A program made the translations under genes and the position numbers. The notes beneath the pieces are model-generated. The model worked only from the letters and a program-made list of their open reading frames with translations, searched no databases and was not told the DNA's origin. From Bacteroidota bacterium (GTDB lineage: Bacteria; Bacteroidota; Bacteroidia; Chitinophagales; Saprospiraceae), in the NCBI GenBank assembly GCA_017858735.1, contig JAFMBH010000011.1:1-63743 (forward strand): 63,743 nt of DNA, given 5' to 3'. Positions within the stretch are counted from its first letter, which is position 1. Every line of letters begins with the position of its first letter. This document shows, in pieces, positions 42,676-51,929 of the stretch.

Positions 42676-44613
42676 ATGAATTATACTCGTTTAATTTTTT
42701 TCTTTTATCTATTAGTGCCTTTCAGCGGCGTTGGTCAGCATAGTGTTATTGCTTCTCAGGTGGAATCCTGGGTAAATCAAACCCCCGTTTCGTCTGACTA
42801 TAATTTAAATTCTTCCTATATATTTTTATTAAACCCGTCTCTGCTCGCGCCTATGTTTGAGGGGGAGGATCTTAATAAAGGGGAAAGAAGGGATGTGGGT
42901 ATAAAAAAAGGGGATTATCCGCAGTACATGTATCTGGCAGCAAGTATTAAAGACCCCGTTAATCCTACTAATTTTCTTACTATTCCACTAATGATTCACG
43001 ATACAAGGAATCCTAATATTTCTTCCAGGATTCTTGAATACGGGGGAAGGGTATTGGAAAATATATCAGATGATGTATTAAACAAAGGAGATATAACGGC
43101 GAAAATTAAATTCGAAGCCATTAAAAGTAATGAAGCGCGCGATTTTTGGCAAAAAACTGCTGAAATATCTGCCGACCTGGGTAAAACGGCAACCAGTCTT
43201 CTAAAAGTAGGCTTGTCAGGCCCTTTTTTGGCACTGACGAATCAGATTATGCCTCAAGTAGATAAAGGACTTCGTTCTATGGAAAAACTCGACGATCCAC
43301 ATAAAATGGTGAGTGAGTTTTACATTAAATTGCTCTCTAAAGATTTAGGAAATTTATATGATGAAAAAGTGATGGGTGCAACCCTTTATAGAATTCACTG
43401 GGATATTGATGTGCCTCTGAAATCTAAGTATTTCCTTCAGTTTCAAGCGGGAAAAGTAGAGGATTTTAAAAGTAAGGTACCCAAAACTACTGCCCCTTAT
43501 ATTTTGATTGTTCAAACGAAGTCAGAATACAATACCGATTATTCAGACCTTGCATTCAACAAAGCCTATTTTGATAAAAAAACAAGGGAGTTTAAGCTGA
43601 TTCAAAATGAAACTAAAAAAGAAGTAGAAAGTGAATTTTTAGAAGTTTTTTCCGCAGCCCTGGATTTGAGAAGACAAATTGATTTATTTCAAGGTTCTCT
43701 TCAAACAAAATATACCGATTGGATTGCCTTCGCCAGGTTAATTGATAGTTACCATAACATAGGCATTTTAAAAACAAATTCCCTAAAAAGATTATCCACA
43801 AAGGATGCCAAATTGAAAGAGAAATACAGTAAGCTTTATACCAATGTTCAAACAGAGGTGGATCTTTGGTTTAACGCTGAAATGCTTCTCAAATTTCGTG
43901 AAATCGGTAGATTTTTGATTTTAAATGAGACAGAGGCTTTGCTTTCTGAGAAAACAGCCGAACAGTTGTATAAAGATATTGAACTATTAGCCTTTTATCG
44001 TGAGCGTCTCAGTCAATCCGAAATTCAAGGTAGGTTACCTAAGGAAATTGAATCTCTCACATCCTTTCAAAGGGTGAATGATTTACGCAAAATAATGGAG
44101 AAGCATTTTTTTCAAAAGGGGTTTCTGCCAAATGTCGATTTGTCAGGAAAGGAACAAGGAAATGCTTTTTTAGAAAAAGCTACCTCGCAGTTTCCACTGT
44201 GTACATCTTGTAAAACCTTAGCATTGGAAAGATTGGCAGCTTCAGAAAAATCTGCTTTTTTTAGGTTAAATGAACAATTTAAGGCTTTGTCAAAAGGCTT
44301 GTACCACACCTTGAGTTGTTTAGATGCCACCGTTAATTTTTTGAATCAGTATATTGAAAATGGGAGAGAAACAAATCAGGTTCCTGAATTGGTCCTCGAT
44401 AATTTAGCTAAAGATAAAGAAGAATTAACCAGGTTAATAACTCAATATCAGCTTCTTATTTCTAAAGATCCACAAACTATGGCGCTTGATGATTTGCAAA
44501 AAATACTGACAGATTTCGATAACAGGAAAAATAAAACAATTCTTATTTGGGAAAGACTGAAAAGCAGCGTTTTGCCTGCGGACTTAAATGGGTGTTCTTC
44601 AGGATTATTTTAA
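42676..44613 (+). CDS. Hypothetical secreted protein
   Basis: I do not recognise this gene. From ATG 42676 it encodes 645 aa with a signal peptide (MNYTRLIFFFYLLVPFSGVGQ). The frame extends upstream to 42499, but that part overlaps the divergent dehydrogenase and encodes no signal, so I exclude it. The mature protein is mostly helical, lysine- and leucine-rich, with a few cysteines (CTSCKTL, the closing LNGCSSG). No repeats or known motifs are visible. It ends 60 nt before trkH, whose own promoter lies between them. Confidence 0.75.
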   Translation: MNYTRLIFFFYLLVPFSGVGQHSVIASQVESWVNQTPVSSDYNLNSSYIFLLNPSLLAPMFEGEDLNKGERRDVGIKKGDYPQYMYLAASIKDPVNPTNFLTIPLMIHDTRNPNISSRILEYGGRVLENISDDVLNKGDITAKIKFEAIKSNEARDFWQKTAEISADLGKTATSLLKVGLSGPFLALTNQIMPQVDKGLRSMEKLDDPHKMVSEFYIKLLSKDLGNLYDEKVMGATLYRIHWDIDVPLKSKYFLQFQAGKVEDFKSKVPKTTAPYILIVQTKSEYNTDYSDLAFNKAYFDKKTREFKLIQNETKKEVESEFLEVFSAALDLRRQIDLFQGSLQTKYTDWIAFARLIDSYHNIGILKTNSLKRLSTKDAKLKEKYSKLYTNVQTEVDLWFNAEMLLKFREIGRFLILNETEALLSEKTAEQLYKDIELLAFYRERLSQSEIQGRLPKEIESLTSFQRVNDLRKIMEKHFFQKGFLPNVDLSGKEQGNAFLEKATSQFPLCTSCKTLALERLAASEKSAFFRLNEQFKALSKGLYHTLSCLDATVNFLNQYIENGRETNQVPELVLDNLAKDKEELTRLITQYQLLISKDPQTMALDDLQKILTDFDNRKNKTILIWERLKSSVLPADLNGCSSGLF

Positions 44614-44618
44614 TTTGC

Positions 44619-44650
44619 TTGTTTTATTTATCATATTATCTATACATTTG
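44619..44650 (+). promoter_or_regulatory. trkH promoter, TTG and -7 box TACATTTG
   Basis: TACATTTG at 44643-44650 fits TAnnTTTG, with TTG at 44619-44621 and 21 nt between them. The trkH ATG is 24 nt downstream. Confidence 0.6.
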
Positions 44651-44673
44651 TCCCGTCCAAATTTATAGGTAAC

Positions 44674-46419
44674 ATGAGAAACCAGTTTCACCCGTACTTA
44701 ATTTATTTTTCTCTCTTTTTGTTACTTTGGGACCTTGGTTTCAAACACTCAGCTTCGGTTCATGCTTATATTCTGGTGGCCTATTTTGGCATCATTATTG
44801 CCTCCTTTTATTTTGAGATTACAGATTTCATCAAACTGTCGAAAGGAGATAAATGGAAGCCTTTTTTGAGGGGAATCCTTCCATTTTCAACATTGATAAG
44901 TGTAGGCTATTTGTTATCACAAGGGTTCGGATTTACGAAAGCAATGAGTAATTCCTCCTCCCTGTTTATAACCAATGTTATACTGCTGCTTTCCATAGAG
45001 ATCGGGCTTTTTAGTGATCGCCTTTATTCCAAAAAGAACATCAAACCGTCGATTGTTTTAGCGGGTAGTTTCATTTTTCTCATTGTAGTTGGAACGGTAT
45101 TATTAAAATTGCCGAAGGCAACGACACAAGGCATAACCTGGGTCGATGCCGCTTTTACCGCCACGAGTGCAGTGAGTGTAACAGGCTTATCCATAAATGA
45201 CACGGGAAAAAGTTTTACCTTTTTTGGCCATGTGATTATTTTGTTGCTAATTCAGTTGGGCGGATTAAGTATGCTCGTTTTTACCTCTTTTTTCTCTTAT
45301 TTTTTTAAGGGAAAAGCGTCTTACAGGGAAAATACATATTTAAGTGATTTTCTTGGTTCTGATCAGTTTACAGATCTTTTAGGTTTAGCCAGAAAAGTTG
45401 TTTTGTTTACCCTGTTCATGGAAAGTATAGGGGCAGTTATTATTTATTTTAGTTTGCCCGTTTTGCCCGATGGTAACTCATTTCAAGAACGACTTTTCTT
45501 TTCGTTCTTTCATGCCGTTTCTTCTTTCTGTAATGCGGGTTTTTCCCTTCTTGGAAATAATTTATACGATCCTCTCCTTCGTTTTAATTACGTCATTCAT
45601 CTGGTTATTGGATTTTTATTCGTTTTTGGCGGACTTGGCTATGCTATACATTTTAATATTGCGGATTACATAAAGTTTAAATATTACCGATTAAAATTTG
45701 CTTTTTCTAAGGCTAAATTTTTCACTGAATATCATAATGTAAGGTTAAGTCTGAACTCAAAAATGGTGTTACACACAACCATTAGCTTAATATTCATAGG
45801 GTGGATATTTTTTCTTGTGGCAGAATGGAACCGTCCAACCTTACAGGAGCATACCTCCCTTTTTGGAAAATTGGTCGTCTCCTTTTTTGGATCAATTACA
45901 CCGCGCACAGCTGGCTTTAACACGGTAGATGTAGCCGGATTAAGTACACCGGTCATTTTTTTAACCATTATGCTAATGTGGGTGGGTGCGTCACCTGCAT
46001 CAACAGGTGGGGGTATAAAAACAAGTACTTTCGCCGTTGCTGTTTTAAATATCTGGCATTCTTTGACAGGCAGACAAAAAATGCATTTTGCCCAAAGGGA
46101 AATCGAGCAATCTTCTGTTAACAGAGCTTTTGCCATCATTTCTTTATCACTTTTTATCATTGGCTTTGCCATCATCGTACTTAGTATATTAGAACCTAAA
46201 ATGACCTTTTTATCATTGACCTTTGAAGTGTTTTCTGCCTATTCTACCGTAGGACTTAGCCTGGGTGTAACCACCGCTTTTTCCGATGCAGGTAAACTAG
46301 TGCTTATAATAGTTATGTTTGTCGGAAGAGTGGGGGTCTTTTCCTTGTTATCAGGCCTTTTGGCTCATAGAAAACCTCCGGTTTATGATTTTCCGAAAGA
46401 TTCCATCCTCATAAATTAA
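44674..46419 (+). CDS. trkH: TrkH/KtrB-family potassium transporter subunit
   Basis: Ion-conducting subunit of a Trk/Ktr potassium uptake system, 581 aa. All four P-loop filter regions are visible with their central glycines: SAVSVTGLS, SSFCNAGFSLLG, ITPRTAGFNTVD and SAYSTVGLSLG. Extra N-terminal helices (1-120) precede the core and make it longer than KtrB. The regulatory subunit follows 11 nt downstream. Confidence 0.93.
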   Translation: MRNQFHPYLIYFSLFLLLWDLGFKHSASVHAYILVAYFGIIIASFYFEITDFIKLSKGDKWKPFLRGILPFSTLISVGYLLSQGFGFTKAMSNSSSLFITNVILLLSIEIGLFSDRLYSKKNIKPSIVLAGSFIFLIVVGTVLLKLPKATTQGITWVDAAFTATSAVSVTGLSINDTGKSFTFFGHVIILLLIQLGGLSMLVFTSFFSYFFKGKASYRENTYLSDFLGSDQFTDLLGLARKVVLFTLFMESIGAVIIYFSLPVLPDGNSFQERLFFSFFHAVSSFCNAGFSLLGNNLYDPLLRFNYVIHLVIGFLFVFGGLGYAIHFNIADYIKFKYYRLKFAFSKAKFFTEYHNVRLSLNSKMVLHTTISLIFIGWIFFLVAEWNRPTLQEHTSLFGKLVVSFFGSITPRTAGFNTVDVAGLSTPVIFLTIMLMWVGASPASTGGGIKTSTFAVAVLNIWHSLTGRQKMHFAQREIEQSSVNRAFAIISLSLFIIGFAIIVLSILEPKMTFLSLTFEVFSAYSTVGLSLGVTTAFSDAGKLVLIIVMFVGRVGVFSLLSGLLAHRKPPVYDFPKDSILIN

Positions 46420-46430
46420 ATTTTATTCTT

Positions 46431-47138
46431 ATGCAACAAAAAAAAATTGATACGTTTATGATTATTGGACTTGGAATTTTTGGTTCTGAGTTAGCTATTG
46501 ATTTGTTAAAAAAAGGACATCAGGTCATTGGCGTTGATTCGGCAGAGGATAGAGTAAACTTATTAAAAGATATTCTTGAAAAATCATTTATCATAGATTC
46601 CACCGACTTGAAAGGTATGAGTACCTTGCCTCTCAAGGAAACAGACTGGGTAATCGTTGCTATCGGTGAAAATGAAGGAGCTTCTTTAATGACGGTGGGG
46701 ATTCTAAAAAGCCTGGGCTTAAATAAAATTATTTGTCGTTCTCTCTCTGTAACCCATGAGTATATATTAGCAGCAATGAATATTCATGATATTGTGCATC
46801 CTGAAAAAGAAGCAGCACAACAACTTTCCCACCGGCTGACTTACAATCTTGGAAAGGAAATGTTGTTCATTGATAACGAACATTCTGTTACAGAAACCTT
46901 GATACCGTCCTGGATGGTAAATAAAAAATTGGCAGATTTAGACATAAGAGGTAAATTTAAAGTAAATATTATTTCTGTTTTAAGAGATGAAAATATATCT
47001 GATACCAAATCTAAAGTGGTTATTGAGAAATTATGTAAAGGGGTAATTACCCCTGAATTTGTATTTATGGATGGGGATATAATAGTTACCTTTGGTAAAA
47101 ATGACAATATTAAGGAAATGATGACGGCTAAAGTTTAA
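46431..47138 (+). CDS. trkA: TrkA/KtrA-type potassium regulator
   Basis: Cytoplasmic RCK-domain regulator, 235 aa: an N-terminal Rossmann domain with IGLGIFGSELAIDLLKKGHQVIGVDSAEDRV (nucleotide binding) and DWVIVAIGENEGAS, and a C-terminal TrkA_C domain from about 150 ending in DGDIIVTFGKNDNI. A single RCK unit, so KtrA-like rather than the tandem E. coli TrkA. It works with the adjacent TrkH homologue; ATP/ADP or NAD(H) binding sets channel activity in the family. Confidence 0.93.
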   Translation: MQQKKIDTFMIIGLGIFGSELAIDLLKKGHQVIGVDSAEDRVNLLKDILEKSFIIDSTDLKGMSTLPLKETDWVIVAIGENEGASLMTVGILKSLGLNKIICRSLSVTHEYILAAMNIHDIVHPEKEAAQQLSHRLTYNLGKEMLFIDNEHSVTETLIPSWMVNKKLADLDIRGKFKVNIISVLRDENISDTKSKVVIEKLCKGVITPEFVFMDGDIIVTFGKNDNIKEMMTAKV

Positions 47139-47147
47139 TATGTTTTT

Positions 47148-47621
47148 ATGGAAAAATTAGATGTTCTTAACCAGGTGGCAGATTTCCATCGCACGTTCAA
47201 ACACCCCTTGCCCGTTGACCCGGCGATTCCCTCAAAAGATCGTTGCCAACTGCGGATTTCTCTCCTTAAGGAGGAATTAACCGAATTAGAGGATGCTATT
47301 CAGGCAGGTGATTTGGTGGCGGTGGCCGATGCCTTTTGCGATCTGCAATATGTTCTTTCAGGTGCTATCCTGGAATTCGGTCTTGGCGATAAATTTAAGG
47401 ATCTTTTCGATGAGGTTCAACGATCTAATATGAGTAAATCTTGTGCTACCCTTGAAGAAGCAGAGCAAACTCAAGCTCATTATAAGCTTACAAAAGGGGT
47501 GGAAAGTGTCGTTGAATTATCAGAAGACCATTATCTGGTATATAGAGCAGATGACAGAAAAACGCTAAAATCTATTCATTATTCACCTGCAGAATTAACT
47601 GCTATTTTATTTGAAAAATAA
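47148..47621 (+). CDS. MazG-like nucleoside triphosphate pyrophosphohydrolase
   Basis: All-alpha NTP pyrophosphatase superfamily member of 157 aa. The metal-binding pattern is LLKEELTELEDAI (EExxE) followed by VADAFCDLQYVLSG (the ExxD-type second half, here with D). The C-terminal part (SVVELSEDHYLVYRADDRKT) is a small beta segment seen in related phosphoribosyl-ATP pyrophosphohydrolase-like proteins. Probably a house-cleaning nucleotide hydrolase; the substrate cannot be read from sequence. It lies 9 nt after trkA and 5 nt before the peptidase. Confidence 0.85.
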   Translation: MEKLDVLNQVADFHRTFKHPLPVDPAIPSKDRCQLRISLLKEELTELEDAIQAGDLVAVADAFCDLQYVLSGAILEFGLGDKFKDLFDEVQRSNMSKSCATLEEAEQTQAHYKLTKGVESVVELSEDHYLVYRADDRKTLKSIHYSPAELTAILFEK

Positions 47622-47626
47622 CACCT

Positions 47627-49129
47627 ATGCTTAAAATATTACCCACTTTGTTCATTGCCATTTTATTAAGTTGCTCAAACTCGAATGGCCAGCCTGAACT
47701 TAAAAAAAAGAATAGTCAGACGACTGAGATTTTAAATTTTCTTGCCGATGATAAGCTCATGGGGAGAAGAACTGGGGAACCAGGAAATAATGAGGCCGCT
47801 CAATATATTGCCGATAAGCTAAAATCTTATGGTGTTTCTTTTGCTCCGGGCATGGATTCGTACTTTCAAAAAATTCCCTTTTCTGTGTTCAAACCAACTG
47901 AAAAATATAGTCTGGTTTTGAATAATATTACTTTCGACCCTATTTCCGATTGTTTAATTTTAAGCGGTAAGGCTAATTTTGAAAATGTCCCGGTGGTTTT
48001 TGCCAAATACGGCCTTGTTAATGAGGAAACTGGCGTAAGTGACTATGATGGCCTGGATGTGGAGGGGAAAATTGTTATCGTTTTACCAGGGGAACCTGAT
48101 AATTCCCAGCAATCGGCCGTCATGAGAGCATCTAAAAAGAAAAGGGCACTGGCTATAAAACATAAAGCAGTTGCCTTGCTTGAACTCTACCAACTTAATA
48201 CGCCATGGTCCTTTTTTACCAATTATTTTAGCAGAGAAACTCTTCAATTGGAGGATGCCGCGGAAGGTGATAAAGATCAACTTATTGTCGGTTGGGTAAA
48301 AGATAAGGGTGATCTTATTAAAAAGGAGTTGATCGCAGGAAAAGTTAAAATGACTGGCTCTGTTTCAGCGAGCGGAAGTACCACTATTCCAAAACCTTCC
48401 CAAAATGTTATCGGGGTTATCGAGGGTACTGATCCCAATCTTAAAAATGAATATTTACTCCTCTCGGCTCATTATGACCATGTTGGTACAGGAAAAAAGG
48501 GTGGGGTCTTTACTTCGGAAGATTCAATTTTCAATGGCGCCAGAGATAATGCAATGGGAACCGCTGCGATTCTGCATGCCGCAGCTGCGCTGTCTAAAAA
48601 GAAACCGCTTCGCTCTATTATCTTTTTAGCCGTTACCGGTGAAGAGGTAGGATTGCTGGGAAGTAAATATTATGCTGAAAATCCAGTGATTCCCCTCAAT
48701 AAAGTAATATTTAATCTGAATACTGATGGGGCAGGTTACAATTCTACAAAACATATTTCAGTGATAGGTTGGGGCAGAACAGGGGTAGATAGCCTTATTT
48801 CCCAGGCAACCAGAAAAGTGGGACTGGATGTTTTTAAAAATCCAGCCGCTGAGCAAAATCTCTTCGACAGGTCAGATAATGTCTCTTTCGCTGCAAAAGG
48901 TGTGCCCGCACTTACTTTTTCACCTGGTTTCGATGCTTTCGATGAAGAAATTGCAAAATATTATCATCAGGTTGGCGACGAAGCTGATTCTGTGGATAAA
49001 GCCTATTTGTTGAGATTTTCACAATCGCTGGCCCATCTTGCCAGGCTTATAGCAGATAACCAGGTTTTGCCAAAATGGGTGAAAGGCGATAAATATGAAG
49101 AAGCTGGCTTTAAACTGTACCGCAAATAG
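47627..49129 (+). CDS. M28-family metallopeptidase, lipoprotein
   Basis: Exported zinc aminopeptidase of 500 aa with lipobox ILLSC (Cys16). A PA-type insert domain (about 115-250) splits the peptidase. Metal and catalytic motifs are complete: SAHYDHVG, GARDNAMGTAA, VTGEEVGLLGS, NLNTDGAGYN and YHQVGDEADSVD. Likely cuts peptides at the outer membrane. It is in a closely spaced run with the MazG-like gene and the EamA transporter, without obvious functional link. Confidence 0.93.
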   Translation: MLKILPTLFIAILLSCSNSNGQPELKKKNSQTTEILNFLADDKLMGRRTGEPGNNEAAQYIADKLKSYGVSFAPGMDSYFQKIPFSVFKPTEKYSLVLNNITFDPISDCLILSGKANFENVPVVFAKYGLVNEETGVSDYDGLDVEGKIVIVLPGEPDNSQQSAVMRASKKKRALAIKHKAVALLELYQLNTPWSFFTNYFSRETLQLEDAAEGDKDQLIVGWVKDKGDLIKKELIAGKVKMTGSVSASGSTTIPKPSQNVIGVIEGTDPNLKNEYLLLSAHYDHVGTGKKGGVFTSEDSIFNGARDNAMGTAAILHAAAALSKKKPLRSIIFLAVTGEEVGLLGSKYYAENPVIPLNKVIFNLNTDGAGYNSTKHISVIGWGRTGVDSLISQATRKVGLDVFKNPAAEQNLFDRSDNVSFAAKGVPALTFSPGFDAFDEEIAKYYHQVGDEADSVDKAYLLRFSQSLAHLARLIADNQVLPKWVKGDKYEEAGFKLYRK

Positions 49130-49140
49130 TGGAAAAATTA

Positions 49141-49998
49141 ATGGATGCAAATATTCCTTCTCCGGCCCGGTATCATAATACGGGTATTGCAGCTATTGCG
49201 CTGGCTGCCATTCTGTGGAGTACAGGTGGCTTGTTTATTAAGTGGATTAGTTTACCGCCTATATCTATCCTAACCTATAGAGCTTTTTTTGCAGCTTTGC
49301 TTTTTTTGCTTGTTTTTAGGAAGAAAGTACTCGTTTTAACGCCTAAAATTCTTCTGGTATCCTGTTTTTATGCATTGTTGGTCGGAACTTTCGTTTTTGC
49401 AACGAAATTGACCACCGCGGCAAATGCCATTTTTTTGCAATATACTGCGCCTTTATATCTTATTATTCTTGAGCCGTGGCTCTTCAAATATAAGTTATCT
49501 CTTCAAAATGGATTAACCGCCGTTTTTTGTATGCTGGGTATGGGGCTATTTTTTTTGGATGAATTTTCTTTGGGCGGTCTTCTTGGTAATCTTTTAGCGC
49601 TAATTTCTGGCGTCGCTCTCGCCGGTATGATGCTCGCTCAAAGGAATAACCCCCAACATCATCACGAAGCGTCTATATTTTGGGGTAATGTTTGGGTCGT
49701 TATTATTGGGTTTACTTTTACAGTGAATGCGCCATTTCCCACCGTGAACGATTGGTTCATGCTTTCCTTTTTAGGCTTCATTCAAATTGGATTGGGTTAT
49801 ATGCTTTTTACCTTTGGCTTAAAAAGAGTTTCAGCCCTGGAAAGTTCTCTTGTAGCTATGCTGGAGCCTATCCTTAATCCGGTTTGGGTGATGATTGGCT
49901 TTGGTGAGATGCCAGGTTTCTATGCCATCATTGGTGCTGCAATAATTATTTTCGCCCTGGTGTTTAAAACAGTTTATACTTCCTATATTAAGATATGA
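49141..49998 (+). CDS. EamA/DMT-family transporter
   Basis: Inner-membrane transporter of the drug/metabolite superfamily, 285 aa, ten helices in two EamA repeats (about 14-140 and 150-283); AAILWSTGGLFIKWI and ALESSLVAMLEPILNPVWV are the repeat signatures. ATG 49141 is chosen with GGA 8 nt upstream; a GTG at 49129 sharing a base with the preceding TAG is the alternative. Substrate unknown. Confidence 0.9.
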   Translation: MDANIPSPARYHNTGIAAIALAAILWSTGGLFIKWISLPPISILTYRAFFAALLFLLVFRKKVLVLTPKILLVSCFYALLVGTFVFATKLTTAANAIFLQYTAPLYLIILEPWLFKYKLSLQNGLTAVFCMLGMGLFFLDEFSLGGLLGNLLALISGVALAGMMLAQRNNPQHHHEASIFWGNVWVVIIGFTFTVNAPFPTVNDWFMLSFLGFIQIGLGYMLFTFGLKRVSALESSLVAMLEPILNPVWVMIGFGEMPGFYAIIGAAIIIFALVFKTVYTSYIKI

Positions 49999-50110
49999 TA
50001 ATTTATTTTAATATGTTTGTTATTTAGGTTAATTTTACTTACTTTCGTATAAGTTTGTATTTCACATCTAATGAATGAAGTATAAATGGGTAATCTAAAA
50101 TAATGAGTAA

Positions 50111-50132
50111 GGGGCTTCATTTATGAAGCCCC
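50111..50132. terminator. Hairpin between EamA and aminotransferase genes
   Basis: GGGGCTTCAT and ATGAAGCCCC form a perfect 10-bp stem with a TT loop, between convergent genes. T-runs on either side are short, so termination strength is uncertain. Confidence 0.65.
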
Positions 50133-50139
50133 TCTTTAG

Positions 50140-51039
50140 TTAAAAAGGAAGAGGAGTACCCTCCGTTTCCGTTTTCTTTCTAAAAGCAGATTGTAGTTTT
50201 TCCAGAATAGGTAAATTAGATCGATTAGTTATTTCCCGTCCATCAATGTTATTAACCCTGGTTAACTCTCCCATAGTACCAGTGCAGAATACTTCATCGG
50301 CACTATAAAATTCTGTTACGGATAAATTTTTCTCCCTAAACGGAATGTCTAAATCTTTGCATATATCAATAACATGGGCACGTGTAATGCCCGGAAGGCA
50401 ATTATCGGCAAAAGGGGTAAAAACTTCCCCTTTTCGAATCATGAAGACATTAACGCTGTTTGCCTCGGACACAAATCCATGCTGATCTAACATTAGTCCT
50501 TCATCAACCCCGGCAAAGTTAGCCTCAATTTTAGCTAAAATATTATTTAACAGGTTATTGTGATGAATTTTTGAGTCAAGAAAAAGCGGAGAATTTCTTC
50601 TTATCGCGGTAGTTACCATTTTTATATCGGGCGGAAAAACAGGCGGTTTCCACTCGGCTAAAACAATGAGCGTACAACCTTTGGTGTTTAACCTTGGATC
50701 CATTCCGGAAGTGATTTTCTCGCCTCTGGTTAAGGTTAACCTTATGTGTGCGTTGTCTCGCATACCATTGGCCTCCAGCGTTTTAAAAATAGCATTCTGG
50801 ATATATTCCTTAGATGGGACTTGTTTAAAATCCAGTGCATGAGCGGATAATGACATTCTCTCCAAATGTTTTTCCAGGCTAAATATCCTGCCTGAATATA
50901 CTCTTAATCCTTCCCATACCGCGTCGCCGCCCTGCACAGAACTATCAAAAACAGATACTTTTGCTTCGGATCTGGGGTATAATTTATCGCCAACGTAAAT
51001 TAAAATGTTCTCATTGGCCGTGTTATATGTTTGTAACAT
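50140..51039 (-). CDS. Class IV aminotransferase (BCAT-like)
   Basis: PLP enzyme of fold type IV, 299 aa, resembling branched-chain aminotransferases, D-amino-acid aminotransferases and aminodeoxychorismate lyase. Visible: GDAVWEGLRVYSGRIFSLEKHLERM near the N-terminus, SKIHHNNLLNNILAKIEA with the probable Schiff-base lysine, GLMLDQHGFVSEANSVNVFMI, LPGITRAHVIDICKDL and EVFCTGTMGEL. Which of these activities it has cannot be read. It follows the sulfotransferase-like gene by 21 nt in the same direction, a pairing I recall from other Bacteroidota. Confidence 0.88.
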   Translation of the reverse strand: MLQTYNTANENILIYVGDKLYPRSEAKVSVFDSSVQGGDAVWEGLRVYSGRIFSLEKHLERMSLSAHALDFKQVPSKEYIQNAIFKTLEANGMRDNAHIRLTLTRGEKITSGMDPRLNTKGCTLIVLAEWKPPVFPPDIKMVTTAIRRNSPLFLDSKIHHNNLLNNILAKIEANFAGVDEGLMLDQHGFVSEANSVNVFMIRKGEVFTPFADNCLPGITRAHVIDICKDLDIPFREKNLSVTEFYSADEVFCTGTMGELTRVNNIDGREITNRSNLPILEKLQSAFRKKTETEGTPLPF

Positions 51040-51060
51040 AAAATGTTCTTTTTACTAAAT

Positions 51061-51798
51061 TTAGGAAACTTTTAAACTTTTATCTATCAACTCAGCGTAA
51101 AATGGAGCACACTGCGCCGCCAATGGCTCCAGATGAGGGGGTAAAATGGTTTCTTTCTCAATGTAGGGTTTAAATCCGTCAGACCGATGGACTTCTGCAT
51201 ACCAGTGCGGTGCCCATATTCCATCATAATCCTTCGGACCCGCAGCCCATTGGAGCATGGTAGGTAAATAGGGTATATCACACAAAAGACATATTTTCTC
51301 CAGCATTACTGCTGGATTTAAGAGTAAGTCCCTGGCATCCACAATGGCGGTTAAAGCTTTATTTTCGTTCAAATAGTGATATAATTTTTGTTGTAGCGCA
51401 ACGCCTATATCTTCTATGCTCGGATTGGGAATAACTTTGGAATAGGATGCAATGATTTCCCTCGGATTTCTTATCAACAGAATATTTAAGGTTTTAGTCA
51501 TAAAGCCCCAATCTATATCTATTAAATGGTGGGTCATCTGTTTGAAAAATAAAATATTCTTTTCAGCAGGGCCCAAAATGATATCATTTATAACATCAGA
51601 GCCATTATTTAGCTGACAGGCTATGATTTGGTCTTTAACAGGATGGACAGCCTCCGTGGGTGTACGCAATAAATAATGGGCATATAAAGGCTCGTCAAAT
51701 GCTTGAACATCAGGCCTTTCTCCAAATGAATACATAAATGCGGTACTCACATTCCTTGGACTGGACCAAACATTTAATCGGGTTGGATTTGGAATCAT
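51061..51798 (-). CDS. Sulfotransferase-like P-loop protein
   Basis: Protein of 245 aa with the two sulfotransferase-type nucleotide motifs: SSPRNVSTAFMYSF near the N-terminus (5' phosphosulfate loop-like) and LIRNPREIIASYSKVI (3' phosphate-binding loop-like). No signal peptide. Substrate unknown; it may bind another nucleotide. Transcribed first in a two-gene unit with the class IV aminotransferase. Confidence 0.82.
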   Translation of the reverse strand: MIPNPTRLNVWSSPRNVSTAFMYSFGERPDVQAFDEPLYAHYLLRTPTEAVHPVKDQIIACQLNNGSDVINDIILGPAEKNILFFKQMTHHLIDIDWGFMTKTLNILLIRNPREIIASYSKVIPNPSIEDIGVALQQKLYHYLNENKALTAIVDARDLLLNPAVMLEKICLLCDIPYLPTMLQWAAGPKDYDGIWAPHWYAEVHRSDGFKPYIEKETILPPHLEPLAAQCAPFYAELIDKSLKVS

Positions 51799-51929
51799 TC
51801 AATTTTTTTCCGAATATAGGTCGATTTATTCATTTTAAAATATCCATTTTACTAAAATATTGTTGATAGCTTTACTATTTTGATTTTACTACTTTTTTTA
51901 AATATTTTAAAGGACCAAATTTCTGACTT

